Shown: piece after piece, positions 57,566 to 64,000 of the stretch
Position numbering within the stretch: the first letter of the stretch is position 1
Layout: every line of letters starts with the position of its first letter
Source of the DNA: Planosporangium spinosum
Lineage (GTDB): Bacteria > Actinomycetota > Actinomycetes > Mycobacteriales > Micromonosporaceae
DNA: 64,000 nt
NCBI RefSeq assembly: GCF_049999945.1
Contig: NZ_JBLYUB010000032.1
Coordinates: forward strand, 1 to 64,000
Direction of reading: 5' to 3'
The notes under the pieces: generated by a model
Seen by the model: only the letters and a program-made list of their open reading frames with translations
Databases searched by the model: none
Told to the model about the DNA's origin: nothing
Made by a program: the position numbers and the translations under genes

Positions 57566-58012
57566 GCCTGTACCGTGCCAGAACTCGACGTATGAGCCGC
57601 GACCCGGTCTTCCGGCGGGTGAAGCATGATCGCCGGACCGGGCGGTGCTGTCCGCGCTGACCAGGTTGCTGCCTCGCGCGCTGCGTGGGCGCCGCATCGT
57701 CACCCCGGCGACGGTGCTGGCCTGGCGCCGCCGCCTGGTCAAGCGGCGCTGGACATATCCGAACCGGCCAGGGCGCCCGCCGGTCAGCGACGAGATGAGG
57801 GATCTCGTCGCTGACCGGTGGCGCGGGACGGCGTACGGCACGCACGCGTGCGCGCGGCAAGCCGAGCAGGGCCTGAAGGGGTGCGGGTCTGCCTGGTCAG
57901 GGAGCTGACCAGGTGCGCGACCAGGTGTCGATCGCGGGCTCCTGGCGTCGGGACACCTGGCGAGGGCGGCTTCAGGGTCTGGAAGTCCCTGAAGCCCGAG
58001 GGGGAGTGGGCC
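57566..58012. other. Intergenic region with transposase debris
   Basis: 447 bases separate the convergent MFS and TetR-2 genes. The centre is an IS3/IS481-type integrase remnant (57645-57815). The rest holds no gene. Confidence 0.6.
57645..57815 (+). pseudogene. Truncated IS3/IS481-like transposase (integrase) N-terminal fragment
   Basis: The frame reads LSALTRLLPRALRGRRIVTP, then ATVLAWRRRLVKRRWTYPNR and PGRPPVSDEMRDLVADRW. It matches the N-terminal DNA-binding part of integrase-core transposases, whose usual run is R-I-V-T-P-x-T-x-L-A-W-H-R-R-L-V-x-x-x-W-T-Y-P-x-R-x-G-R-P. The DDE catalytic core is missing: after about 57 residues the frame leaves the family and runs on as unrelated sequence. 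It shows past transposition between the gentisate/MFS segment and the phosphotriesterase operon. Confidence 0.7.
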
Positions 58013-58600
58013 TCAGTTGTCCGCGGCGAGCAGGTGGCACCAGGAGTCGGTGAGCTCCTCGAGGCAGATCTCCCGAGGGATGTGCCAGCCGACCGAGAAG
58101 TAGCGACGGGACAGGTACTCGAGTTGGCCGAAGGCGAGCTCGCACCGGATGCGGCGGTGCTCGGGAGAGAAGCGATTGGCGCGGTTCAGGCCCTCGGTCA
58201 TCTGGCCGACGGCGCTCTCGAACCAGCGCTCAGTCTGGAGGGTGACATCCGGCTCGTGGGCCGCCTGGTACGACGCGGTCAGGTAGGGCTTGATCTCGTC
58301 CCACTGGGAGAACTTGCGGTCGAGCCAGGTCCGGACCAGGTAGCGGGAACCGGAGGCGACGACGTCGGGGAGGGGTGGGTCGTCGACGCTGGTGAGGATC
58401 GCGTCGGCCCGCTCGAGCAGTGCGCTCATCACCTTCGCCTTGGATGCGAAGTGCAGGTAGAAGGTCGCCCTGGTGGAGCCGGCGGCCGTGGCGATGTCGT
58501 CGATCGTCGTCGCGGCGTATCCCTTCGCCCCGAACAGCTCGAGGGCCTTCTCGAGGAAGAGCTCGTAGGTCATCCGCTTCTGGGCGGCGCGCAGCGACAT
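58013..58600 (-). CDS. TetR-family regulator (paralogue 2)
   Basis: A 195-residue regulator read from ATG 58600. The HTH is MTYELFLEKALELFGAKGYAATTIDDIATAAGSTRATFYLHFASKAKVM, and the C-terminus TEGLNRANRFSPEHRRIRCELAFGQLEYLSRRYF. It is divergent from the phosphotriesterase operon and likely represses it through the inverted repeat at 58661-58677. A longer frame to 58657 exists but is not typical of the family. Confidence 0.9.
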   Translation of the reverse strand: MSLRAAQKRMTYELFLEKALELFGAKGYAATTIDDIATAAGSTRATFYLHFASKAKVMSALLERADAILTSVDDPPLPDVVASGSRYLVRTWLDRKFSQWDEIKPYLTASYQAAHEPDVTLQTERWFESAVGQMTEGLNRANRFSPEHRRIRCELAFGQLEYLSRRYFSVGWHIPREICLEELTDSWCHLLAADN

Positions 58601-58650
58601 GGCCGAAATGCTACCGGGCAATCCACCAACACACCTATCTGGCCATTGGC

Positions 58651-58677
58651 TTGACATGTTGTAAAGTTGCTGTTTAC
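58651..58677 (+). promoter_or_regulatory. Putative promoter -35 and TetR-2 operator
   Basis: TTGACA at 58651-58656 is a consensus -35 element. GTAAA-GTTGCTG-TTTAC (58661-58677) is an inverted repeat lying in the spacer and -10 zone, as expected for a repressor site of the divergent TetR gene. The -10 element is poor. Confidence 0.5.
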
Positions 58678-58688
58678 GGTGGCGGGCA

Positions 58689-58712
58689 CTGGGGTGACCT
58701 GAGTCACCCCAG
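58689..58712 (+). promoter_or_regulatory. 10-bp perfect hairpin in the leader of the hydrolase operon
   Basis: CTGGGGTGAC, loop CTGA, GTCACCCCAG. It is 41 bases before the truncated hydantoinase ORF. There is no T-run. It could be a second operator, an mRNA-stabilising 5' hairpin or an attenuator. Confidence 0.5.
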
Positions 58713-58752
58713 GCACCTCCCCGCCGTCCACCACCCCTCCCGAAGACCCCCC

Positions 58753-58905
58753 ATGACCTGTCTCGTCGGCGTCGACATCGGCGGCACCTTCACCGACGCC
58801 GTCCTCCTCGACGACGCCGGGACCGCTTGCGATGCCGAGGTGGACCATCGTCCACAGCGCGCCAGGCCGCGCTGGCATGACGCCGACGAAAGGAAGTGCC
58901 AATGA
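58753..58905 (+). pseudogene. Hydantoinase/oxoprolinase (HyuA) N-terminal remnant
   Basis: MTCLVGVDIGGTFTDAVLLD followed by DAGTACDAE is the ATP-binding start of hydantoinase A / acetone carboxylase-type proteins (V-G-x-D-x-G-G-T-F-T-D). After about 30 residues the frame diverges to Arg-rich sequence and stops at 58905, overlapping the start of the next gene. The family normally has about 650-700 residues. It is a truncated gene sitting at the head of the operon, or a leader ORF reused for translational coupling. Confidence 0.65.
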
Positions 58906-59888
58906 CGGGCGCACAGACTGCCGAGAGCAACACCGTCAACACCGTCCTCGGTCCCGTTCCCGCTGACAGGTTGGGGGTCGTCTCGGTCCACGAGACTCTG
59001 CTGTCGGTGGTTCCGGGGGCCGAGCACGCGTTCGACATCACCATCGACCGCGCGGAGATCTTCGAGACCCTGGCGGGGAAGCTCAGGGACTTCCGCGACC
59101 GCGGCGGGAGCACGATCGTCGACAGCACCGGCATGTTCCACGGCCGTGACGTGAAGCTGTACGAGGCGCTCTCGCGCTCGACCGGCGTGCACATCGTGGC
59201 GTCGACAGGCATGGGTCCAGAGGAGATGCTCGGCGGTTACTTTCTGACGCCGCAGACCAACCCCCCGACGCCGTGGCCGGCCGAGAAGTTCGCCGATCTC
59301 TTCACCAAGGAGATCACCGAGGGCATGGTGGTCCCCCGTGTGGAGCGGCGGGGTACCGCGGGCCTCGTGGCCACCGCCGCGAATCACGAGGGCATGACGG
59401 CCACCGAGGAGAGTCTCTTCCGCGGTGCGGCCCGCGCCGCCCTGACCACCGGTGTCCCGGTCTCCATCCGCTACGGCAACGACGCCGTGCACGACCTCGA
59501 GATCGTTCTGGACGAGAAGTTGCCGGCCGACCGCGTCGTCGTCGGCGGGCTCGACCGCAAGGACGCGGTCGCCGCCGGCGCGCCCCTCGAGATCGCCCGC
59601 CGCGGAGCCTTCGTCGCCCTGGACCACGTGGGCCTGGACGACGACGACCACGTTACCGACCGCGAGCGTGCCGCCCTGGTGATCGAGCTGGTCAAGGCCG
59701 GCCACGGGAACCGGATCCTGCTCTCGAGCAACGCGATCGGCAAGGCCTTGGGCCAGCCCGACTACGACCTGCCGTACAGCTACGTCCTGTCGACGTTCGT
59801 CCCCTTCCTCACGTCACAGGGGCTCAGCGACTCCGACGTCCAGCGCATCCTGGTGGACAACCCGCGCGAACTGCTGTCGGTGCGCTGA
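58902..59888 (+). CDS. Phosphotriesterase-family protein lacking metal ligands (pseudoenzyme)
   Basis: A 328-residue protein alignable throughout with the next gene product. The start TVNTVLGPVPADRLGVVSVHETLLSV has H30 but T32 instead of the second His of the HxH motif. The carboxylated Lys position is A157 (AGLVATAA), the third His is R190 (PVSIRYG), the fourth His G216 (VVVGGLD) and the Asp N277 (LLSSNAI). Five of the six metal ligands of the amidohydrolase fold are therefore lost, while the frame and barrel segments are well preserved. It cannot bind the usual binuclear centre. A structural or allosteric partner of the intact paralogue is the likely role. ATG 58902 follows GAAAGGA. Confidence 0.88.
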   Translation: MTGAQTAESNTVNTVLGPVPADRLGVVSVHETLLSVVPGAEHAFDITIDRAEIFETLAGKLRDFRDRGGSTIVDSTGMFHGRDVKLYEALSRSTGVHIVASTGMGPEEMLGGYFLTPQTNPPTPWPAEKFADLFTKEITEGMVVPRVERRGTAGLVATAANHEGMTATEESLFRGAARAALTTGVPVSIRYGNDAVHDLEIVLDEKLPADRVVVGGLDRKDAVAAGAPLEIARRGAFVALDHVGLDDDDHVTDRERAALVIELVKAGHGNRILLSSNAIGKALGQPDYDLPYSYVLSTFVPFLTSQGLSDSDVQRILVDNPRELLSVR

Positions 59889-59933
59889 CCACGCGACGGC
59901 CATCAAGCTTCGTCTTTCCTGAAGGGGAGTGTT

Positions 59934-60887
59934 GTGTCGAGAGTGAACACGGTTCTGGGACCGGTCCCGAGCGAGGAGCTGGGGATCGTGGCCGTCCACG
60001 AGCACATCGGGTACGGCATGCCCGGCTCCGAGCTGGACACGAGGTGGTGGAAGACCCCCGAGGAGCGTTACGAGGAGACCGTCCCGAAGCTGCGCCAGTT
60101 CCATGAGTACGGCGGTGGCACCTTCGTCGATGCGACCGGCATCTGCAACGGTCGTGACGTCGACTACTACAAGTCGCTGTCCGCGAAGACCGGGGTCCAC
60201 ATCGTCGCCTGCACCGGCTTCGTCGGCGGCGACACCGCGCTGCCGCACTTCGCCCGGGCGAGCGTCGACTACCTGACCCGGCAGTTCGTCCACGAGATCA
60301 CCGTCGGCATCGGCGACACCGGCAGCAAGGCCGGCGTCATCAAGGTCGGCGTGAGCCGCGGTGGCCGCATGACCGAGCTGGACAAGCGCATCTACCGCGC
60401 CGCCGCCCGCGCCGCCGTCGCCACAGGGGTGCCGATCCTGACCCACCTGGCCATCGACCCCGAGCCGGCCGTTGCCATCTTCGGGGAGGAGGGCCTGCCG
60501 CTGGACCGGGTGCTCTTCGGCCACGCCGACGACGGCCTGAACGCGCCGATCACCCCGCACCACTGGATCCTCGAGCAGGGCGGTCGCATCGGCTTCGACA
60601 CCTTCGGCTACGAGACCGAACTGCCCGACCCGCCGTTCTGGGCCCGCCCCCGCAAGGAGCGCCTGGACCACTTCCTGAGCCTGCTCGGCGAGGGCCACCT
60701 CGCCAAGCTCCTCGTCTCGGCCGATGCCAACTGCAGCCCGCTGGGCTGGCCCGGCGTCAAGGGCCACACCGTCAACTACCTCTTCGAGACCTTCGTCCCC
60801 GACCTGCGCGCGGCCGGCGTGGACGACGCCACGATCACGACCCTCCTGGTCGACAACCCCGCCGACTTCCTGACCATCCGGAACTGA
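59934..60887 (+). CDS. Phosphotriesterase-family metal hydrolase (intact)
   Basis: A 317-residue TIM-barrel amidohydrolase of the PTE/PHP/lactonase family. All ligands are present: H22 and H24 (VAVHEHIGYG), K137 (AGVIKVGVS), H171 (PILTHLAID), H197 (VLFGHADD) and D264 (LLVSADANC). Relatives hydrolyse lactones, carboxylic esters or phosphotriesters. The organic-ester context (downstream monooxygenase and esterases) favours a lactone or ester. It starts at GTG 59934 behind AAGGGGAG, 45 bases after the metal-less paralogue, so the two are almost certainly co-translated and may form a hetero-oligomer. Confidence 0.92.
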   Translation: MSRVNTVLGPVPSEELGIVAVHEHIGYGMPGSELDTRWWKTPEERYEETVPKLRQFHEYGGGTFVDATGICNGRDVDYYKSLSAKTGVHIVACTGFVGGDTALPHFARASVDYLTRQFVHEITVGIGDTGSKAGVIKVGVSRGGRMTELDKRIYRAAARAAVATGVPILTHLAIDPEPAVAIFGEEGLPLDRVLFGHADDGLNAPITPHHWILEQGGRIGFDTFGYETELPDPPFWARPRKERLDHFLSLLGEGHLAKLLVSADANCSPLGWPGVKGHTVNYLFETFVPDLRAAGVDDATITTLLVDNPADFLTIRN

Positions 60888-60899
60888 GAGAGAAGAACC

Positions 60900-62015
60900 A
60901 TGGACATCAAGGACCTGAAGATCGCCATCGTCGGCGCCGGGTACGGCGGCGCCGCGGTTGCCAAGGCCCTGAGCCTGCTCGGTGCCGACGTCACCGTGTA
61001 CGAGCAGGCGAACCAGATCCGGGAGGTCGGCGCCGGCATCGGTCTGCGTCCTTCCACCATGGACCGGTTCCGCCAGTGGGGCATCTTCGACGCGATCGCG
61101 AAGGTGAGCTCGCCGAGCGACTACTTCGAGATCCTCACCGCCACCGGTGGGCCGATCATGAAGGAGGCGTGGCCGGGCATGGACGACTACGAGGTCAAGA
61201 CCCACACCCGCCTGATCCACCGCGGCGACTTCATCGACGCGCTGCTGGGGGTGCTGCCCGCGGGCATGGTGCGCCTCGGGCACAAGCTGGAGACCGTCAC
61301 CGACCGGGGCGAGCGTGCCGTCCTCACCTTCGCCAACGGCGAGACGGTCGAGGCTGACCTGGTCGTCGGTGCCGACGGCATCAAGTCCGAGGTGCGCCGG
61401 CAGCTGTTCAGCGACCAGGGCCCGGTGTTCTCCGGTGAGCGCGCCTACCGCGTGGTGATCCCCGCCGACGACGCCTACGGGACGGTCGTCGACGACAACC
61501 TGCGGATGTACATCGGCCGGGGCACGAAGGTCTACCTGCTGCCGCTGCGCCACCGCAACGGGTTGTCGTTCGACATCACCGCCCTGTGCCCGGACGGCAC
61601 CTGGTCGCCGCAGGTCACCAAGGACGAGCTCCTGGCGACGGTGGAGGGCTTCGACGAGCGCATCGTGAACATCGCGCGTGACCTGGACATGGACGCCGTC
61701 AACATCCGCGCCGTCTACGACATCGACCCGGTCGACACGTGGCACACCGACTCGGTCGCCCTGCTCGGGGACGCCGCGCACGCGATGCTGCACCACCAGG
61801 GCCAGGGCGCGAACTCGGCGATCATGGACGCCGGCGCCCTCGCCGACGCCCTGCGCGACGCGGACTCCGTTCCGGAGGCACTCGCCTCGTACCAGGCAAC
61901 CCGCAAGCCCGTCACGGACGAGTTGCAGCGCATCTCGCGCCAGGGCTGGAGCGAGGACGAGGTCAACGACGTCTTCCCCGGGCAGAAGCCCGCCTCCCAA
62001 CAGCCGAAGGCCTGA
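60900..62015 (+). CDS. FAD-dependent aromatic monooxygenase (salicylate/6-hydroxynicotinate hydroxylase-like)
   Basis: A 371-residue class A flavoprotein. KIAIVGAGYGGAAVAKALSLLGADVTVYEQANQIREVGAGIGLRPSTM is the FAD motif. ADLVVGADGIKSEVRRQLF is the DG motif, and DSVALLGDAAHAMLHHQGQGANSAIMDAGALADAL the GD motif. It adds one oxygen to an aromatic ring and could produce a hydroxybenzoate-type product for the gentisate route. ATG 60900 follows GAGAGAAGAA, 12 bases after the phosphotriesterase gene. It differs clearly from the 3-hydroxybenzoate hydroxylase at 50319. Confidence 0.9.
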   Translation: MDIKDLKIAIVGAGYGGAAVAKALSLLGADVTVYEQANQIREVGAGIGLRPSTMDRFRQWGIFDAIAKVSSPSDYFEILTATGGPIMKEAWPGMDDYEVKTHTRLIHRGDFIDALLGVLPAGMVRLGHKLETVTDRGERAVLTFANGETVEADLVVGADGIKSEVRRQLFSDQGPVFSGERAYRVVIPADDAYGTVVDDNLRMYIGRGTKVYLLPLRHRNGLSFDITALCPDGTWSPQVTKDELLATVEGFDERIVNIARDLDMDAVNIRAVYDIDPVDTWHTDSVALLGDAAHAMLHHQGQGANSAIMDAGALADALRDADSVPEALASYQATRKPVTDELQRISRQGWSEDEVNDVFPGQKPASQQPKA

Positions 62016-62019
62016 CGCC

Positions 62020-62946
62020 ATGCCGCTGCATCCCGAGATCGCCAAGGTGCTCGCCACCCTGCCGGCCCCGCCCGACGGTCCGCTCGACCCGGTGGTCATG
62101 CGCGCCGCCGAGGAGGCCCAGGTCCCTGCGGCCGAGGAGTGCCTGCCGCTCCACGCGGTCGAGGACACCACGGCGCGGACTCCGGCGGGCGAGGTCCCCG
62201 TGCGGATCTACACGCCGGTCGACGCCGAGGCGTACGGCCTGCTGGTGTACTTCCACGGCGGCGCCTTCTTCCTCGGCAGCCTGGACACCCACGACCACGT
62301 CGCGCGGTCCCTGGCCAAGGAGACCGGGCTCAAGGTCGTCTCCGTCGGCTACCGCCGGGCGCCCGAGGCCGCCTACCCGGCCGGCCTCCAGGACTGCTAC
62401 TCGGTCGTCCGGTGGGCCGCCGAGAACGGCGAGCGCCTCGCCTGGGACGGTGCCACTCTCGCCATCGCCGGTGACAGCTCCGGTGGCACCTTCGTCGCCG
62501 CCGTCGCCGCGATGGCCCACGACGACGGGTTCGACCGCATCACCCACCAGGTCCTCTTCTACCCGTCGCTCGATCTCGACTTCGACGTCGACCGCTACGC
62601 CTCGCTGCGCGAGAACGCCGTGGGCTACGGCCTGGAGACGGCCGGGCTGAAGCCCTTCAACGCCTTCTACCTCGACAGCGGCGCCGACCCCGCCGATCCG
62701 CTGGTCTCGCCGATCAAGCGGGCCGACCTCGCCGGGCTGCCGCCCGCGCTGATCGTGACCGCGGAGTACGACCCGCTGCGTGACGAGGGCGAACTCTACG
62801 GCCAGCGCCTCAGACGGGCCGGAGTCGACGCCACGGTGAGTCGCTACGCGGGCGCCGGCCACGGATTCGTGCAGCACTTCTCCTGGATCCCGGCGTACCA
62901 CCGGGTCTTCGCGGAGACGGCCGCCTTCCTGCGGGGCGAGTCATGA
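62020..62946 (+). CDS. Alpha/beta hydrolase, hormone-sensitive-lipase family
   Basis: A 308-residue esterase. The oxyanion motif YFHGGAFFLGS (H79-G-G) and nucleophile elbow AIAGDSSGGTFVAA (S153) are family IV hallmarks. The Asp is in LIVTAEYDPLRDEGELYG and the His in YAGAGHGFVQHF. It cleaves a short-chain or aromatic ester in the cytosol. ATG 62020 lies 4 bases after the monooxygenase stop, and its stop overlaps the next start (ATGA). Confidence 0.93.
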   Translation: MPLHPEIAKVLATLPAPPDGPLDPVVMRAAEEAQVPAAEECLPLHAVEDTTARTPAGEVPVRIYTPVDAEAYGLLVYFHGGAFFLGSLDTHDHVARSLAKETGLKVVSVGYRRAPEAAYPAGLQDCYSVVRWAAENGERLAWDGATLAIAGDSSGGTFVAAVAAMAHDDGFDRITHQVLFYPSLDLDFDVDRYASLRENAVGYGLETAGLKPFNAFYLDSGADPADPLVSPIKRADLAGLPPALIVTAEYDPLRDEGELYGQRLRRAGVDATVSRYAGAGHGFVQHFSWIPAYHRVFAETAAFLRGES

Positions 62947-63881
62947 CGCCCGTGAACGTGCACCCCCTGGTCTCGCCGTGGGGTCGGTTCGGTCTCTACA
63001 GCTTCTTCATCGACGCCCCCGCGCCGGCCATCGTCGACACCGGGATCGCCTCCTCGCCCGCCGAGGGCATGGCCGGAGCGCTCGAGGCCATCGGGCGCCG
63101 CATCGAGGACGTCCGCTGGATCCTGCTGACCCACGGCCACATCGACCACGTCGGCGGCGCCTACGCGCTGTGGGAACTCACCGGCCGGCGGGCGAAGGTG
63201 GTCATCCACGAGGCCGACGCCCCGATGCTGCGCTCGCGCCGGGCGCACGTGGACGAGTACCTCCACGGCCGGGGGCGGTACCTGAACGACCCCGAGGGCG
63301 AGGCGAAGGTGACGGCCGCGACCAATGCCGTCATTTCCGGCGAGATGGAGCCGACCATGCTGCTCACCGGCGGCGAGACCCTCTCGCTCGGCGGCGACGT
63401 CACCGTCTCCGTCCACTCGATCCCAGGCCACACGCCCGGATCGGTGGCCTATGTGATCGACGGCCAGCGGTCGGTGTTCGTCGGCGACGCCGTCCAGGTC
63501 CACGGGGCCGCCAACGGCTTCCCCGGCTACACCGATCCGGTCGCGTACCGCGCCAGCCTGCGGTACCTGCGCGACGAGATCCGTCCGCGGCACCTGTACC
63601 TCGGGCATCCGTACCGTCGCGCGGACGGCGCGCCGTACGGCGTCGAGCTCGACGCCGACCAGGCTCTCCAGGCGCTCCAGGGCAGCCTCGACGTCGAGGC
63701 CGGGGTCAGCGAAGCGGCCTGCCGCTGCCTTCAGGACGGCCTGCGGGAGACGGACTCGCCGTACTCCCCGTTCGCCCCGGTCGCCGAGCGGCTCGGCTAC
63801 ACCGGCGACCCCACGCTCGAGCCGTCGCCGTTCTTCACGTCGATGCACGGCTACCGCACGCGCTTCAACCAGAACTCGTGA
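62943..63881 (+). CDS. Metallo-beta-lactamase-fold hydrolase (second)
   Basis: A 312-residue MBL protein. WILLTHGHIDHVGGAYAL provides H64, H66, D68 and H69. HSIPGHTPGSVAYVIDGQRSVFVGDAVQVHGAANGFPGYTD and RHLYLGHPYRRADG supply the other ligands. The pattern is that of lactonase or thioesterase-like members such as the AiiA or alkylsulfatase neighbourhoods, but the substrate is not readable. It follows the esterase by overlap in the same operon, giving three to four hydrolases with one monooxygenase. Confidence 0.9.
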   Translation: MTPVNVHPLVSPWGRFGLYSFFIDAPAPAIVDTGIASSPAEGMAGALEAIGRRIEDVRWILLTHGHIDHVGGAYALWELTGRRAKVVIHEADAPMLRSRRAHVDEYLHGRGRYLNDPEGEAKVTAATNAVISGEMEPTMLLTGGETLSLGGDVTVSVHSIPGHTPGSVAYVIDGQRSVFVGDAVQVHGAANGFPGYTDPVAYRASLRYLRDEIRPRHLYLGHPYRRADGAPYGVELDADQALQALQGSLDVEAGVSEAACRCLQDGLRETDSPYSPFAPVAERLGYTGDPTLEPSPFFTSMHGYRTRFNQNS

Positions 63882-63905
63882 CAGTGGACAAGGAACTTCG
63901 CACTG

Positions 63906-64000
63906 ATGGCTGACTTCCAGACGATCGAGGCGGGCGAGCAGACGATCGCCGTCCGCAAGGACCTGCGGGTACCGATGCGCGACGGGGTCACCCTCGCCGT
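63906..64000 (+). CDS. CocE/NonD-type hydrolase, 5' end only (cut by window edge)
   Basis: From ATG 63906 the frame reads MADFQTIEAGEQTIAVRKDL and then RVPMRDGVTLA before the window ends. The K/D-x-x-V-P-M-R-D-G-V-x-L-A string is the N-terminal strand of X-Pro dipeptidyl-peptidase/cocaine-esterase (S15) family acyl hydrolases. It would be the next gene of the hydrolase operon, 24 bases after the MBL gene. Only 31 residues are visible. Confidence 0.7.
   Translation, partial: MADFQTIEAGEQTIAVRKDLRVPMRDGVTLA

Noticed and set aside
59814..62171. 785-residue minus-strand open frame
   Set aside because: It is antisense to the PTE, monooxygenase and esterase genes, all with intact motifs. It is a typical long shadow in high-GC DNA.

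Overview
The window comes from a high-GC actinobacterium. The evidence is strong GC bias at third codon positions, frequent GTG starts, dense ATGA/GTGA gene overlaps, a maleylpyruvate isomerase of the mycothiol-dependent type and several TetR/IclR/DeoR regulators. A Micromonosporaceae-like host is a guess from sequence style only. I saw no rRNA, tRNA or CRISPR array.

Layout. 1-10.2 kb is a patchwork: an IS110-type transposase tail, a small regulator/membrane-protein pair, remnants of GNAT and AlkZ-like genes, a RibD-like reductase, a stand-alone TOPRIM protein, a MerR regulator, two secreted cell-wall proteins (one frameshifted) and two unrecognised genes. 10.4-12.3 kb holds a polysaccharide-deacetylase-type hydrolase and an asparaginase. 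12.5-21.4 kb is a sugar-catabolism locus: an ABC importer, a beta-propeller glycosidase, a PfkB kinase and a DeoR regulator, divergent from a SIS isomerase, a phosphofructokinase/tagatose-6-phosphate-type kinase and a class II aldolase. This resembles the last steps of the Aga/tagatose pathway.

21.5-49.6 kb is a large CoA-thioester catabolic regulon. It holds two acyl-CoA ligases, an alpha-methylacyl-CoA racemase, two acyl-CoA dehydrogenases, four crotonases, two MaoC hydratases, two SDRs, an HpcH/HpaI lyase, a CoA-transferase, two thiolases, an HMG-CoA-synthase-like/DUF35 fusion, a two-subunit Rieske oxygenase, a [3Fe-4S]-type ferredoxin with its reductase, a phytoene-desaturase-like flavoprotein and a nitroreductase. 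Eight copies of a degenerate palindrome, best form TCTAATCTAGATTAGA, lie upstream of its transcription units. The only TetR gene inside the block is cotranscribed with an acyl-CoA dehydrogenase behind one of these sites, so it is the likely regulator. The ligase / Rieske / DUF35 / SCPx-type thiolase set resembles ibuprofen-type (ipf) aryl-alkanoate catabolism, but the substrate is not known.

50.3-55.1 kb is a gentisate pathway: 3-hydroxybenzoate 6-hydroxylase-like enzyme, gentisate dioxygenase, maleylpyruvate isomerase and fumarylpyruvate hydrolase, with a divergent IclR gene and a paired inverted repeat between them. It is followed by a TetR/MFS pair. After a transposase remnant, 58.0-64 kb holds a second, related TetR and a hydrolytic operon: two tandem phosphotriesterase-family proteins (the first has lost five of the six metal ligands), a flavin monooxygenase, an HSL-type esterase, a metallo-beta-lactamase-fold hydrolase and the start of a CocE-like hydrolase. 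The likeliest reading is stepwise hydrolysis and hydroxylation of an aromatic ester or lactone, feeding the gentisate pathway.
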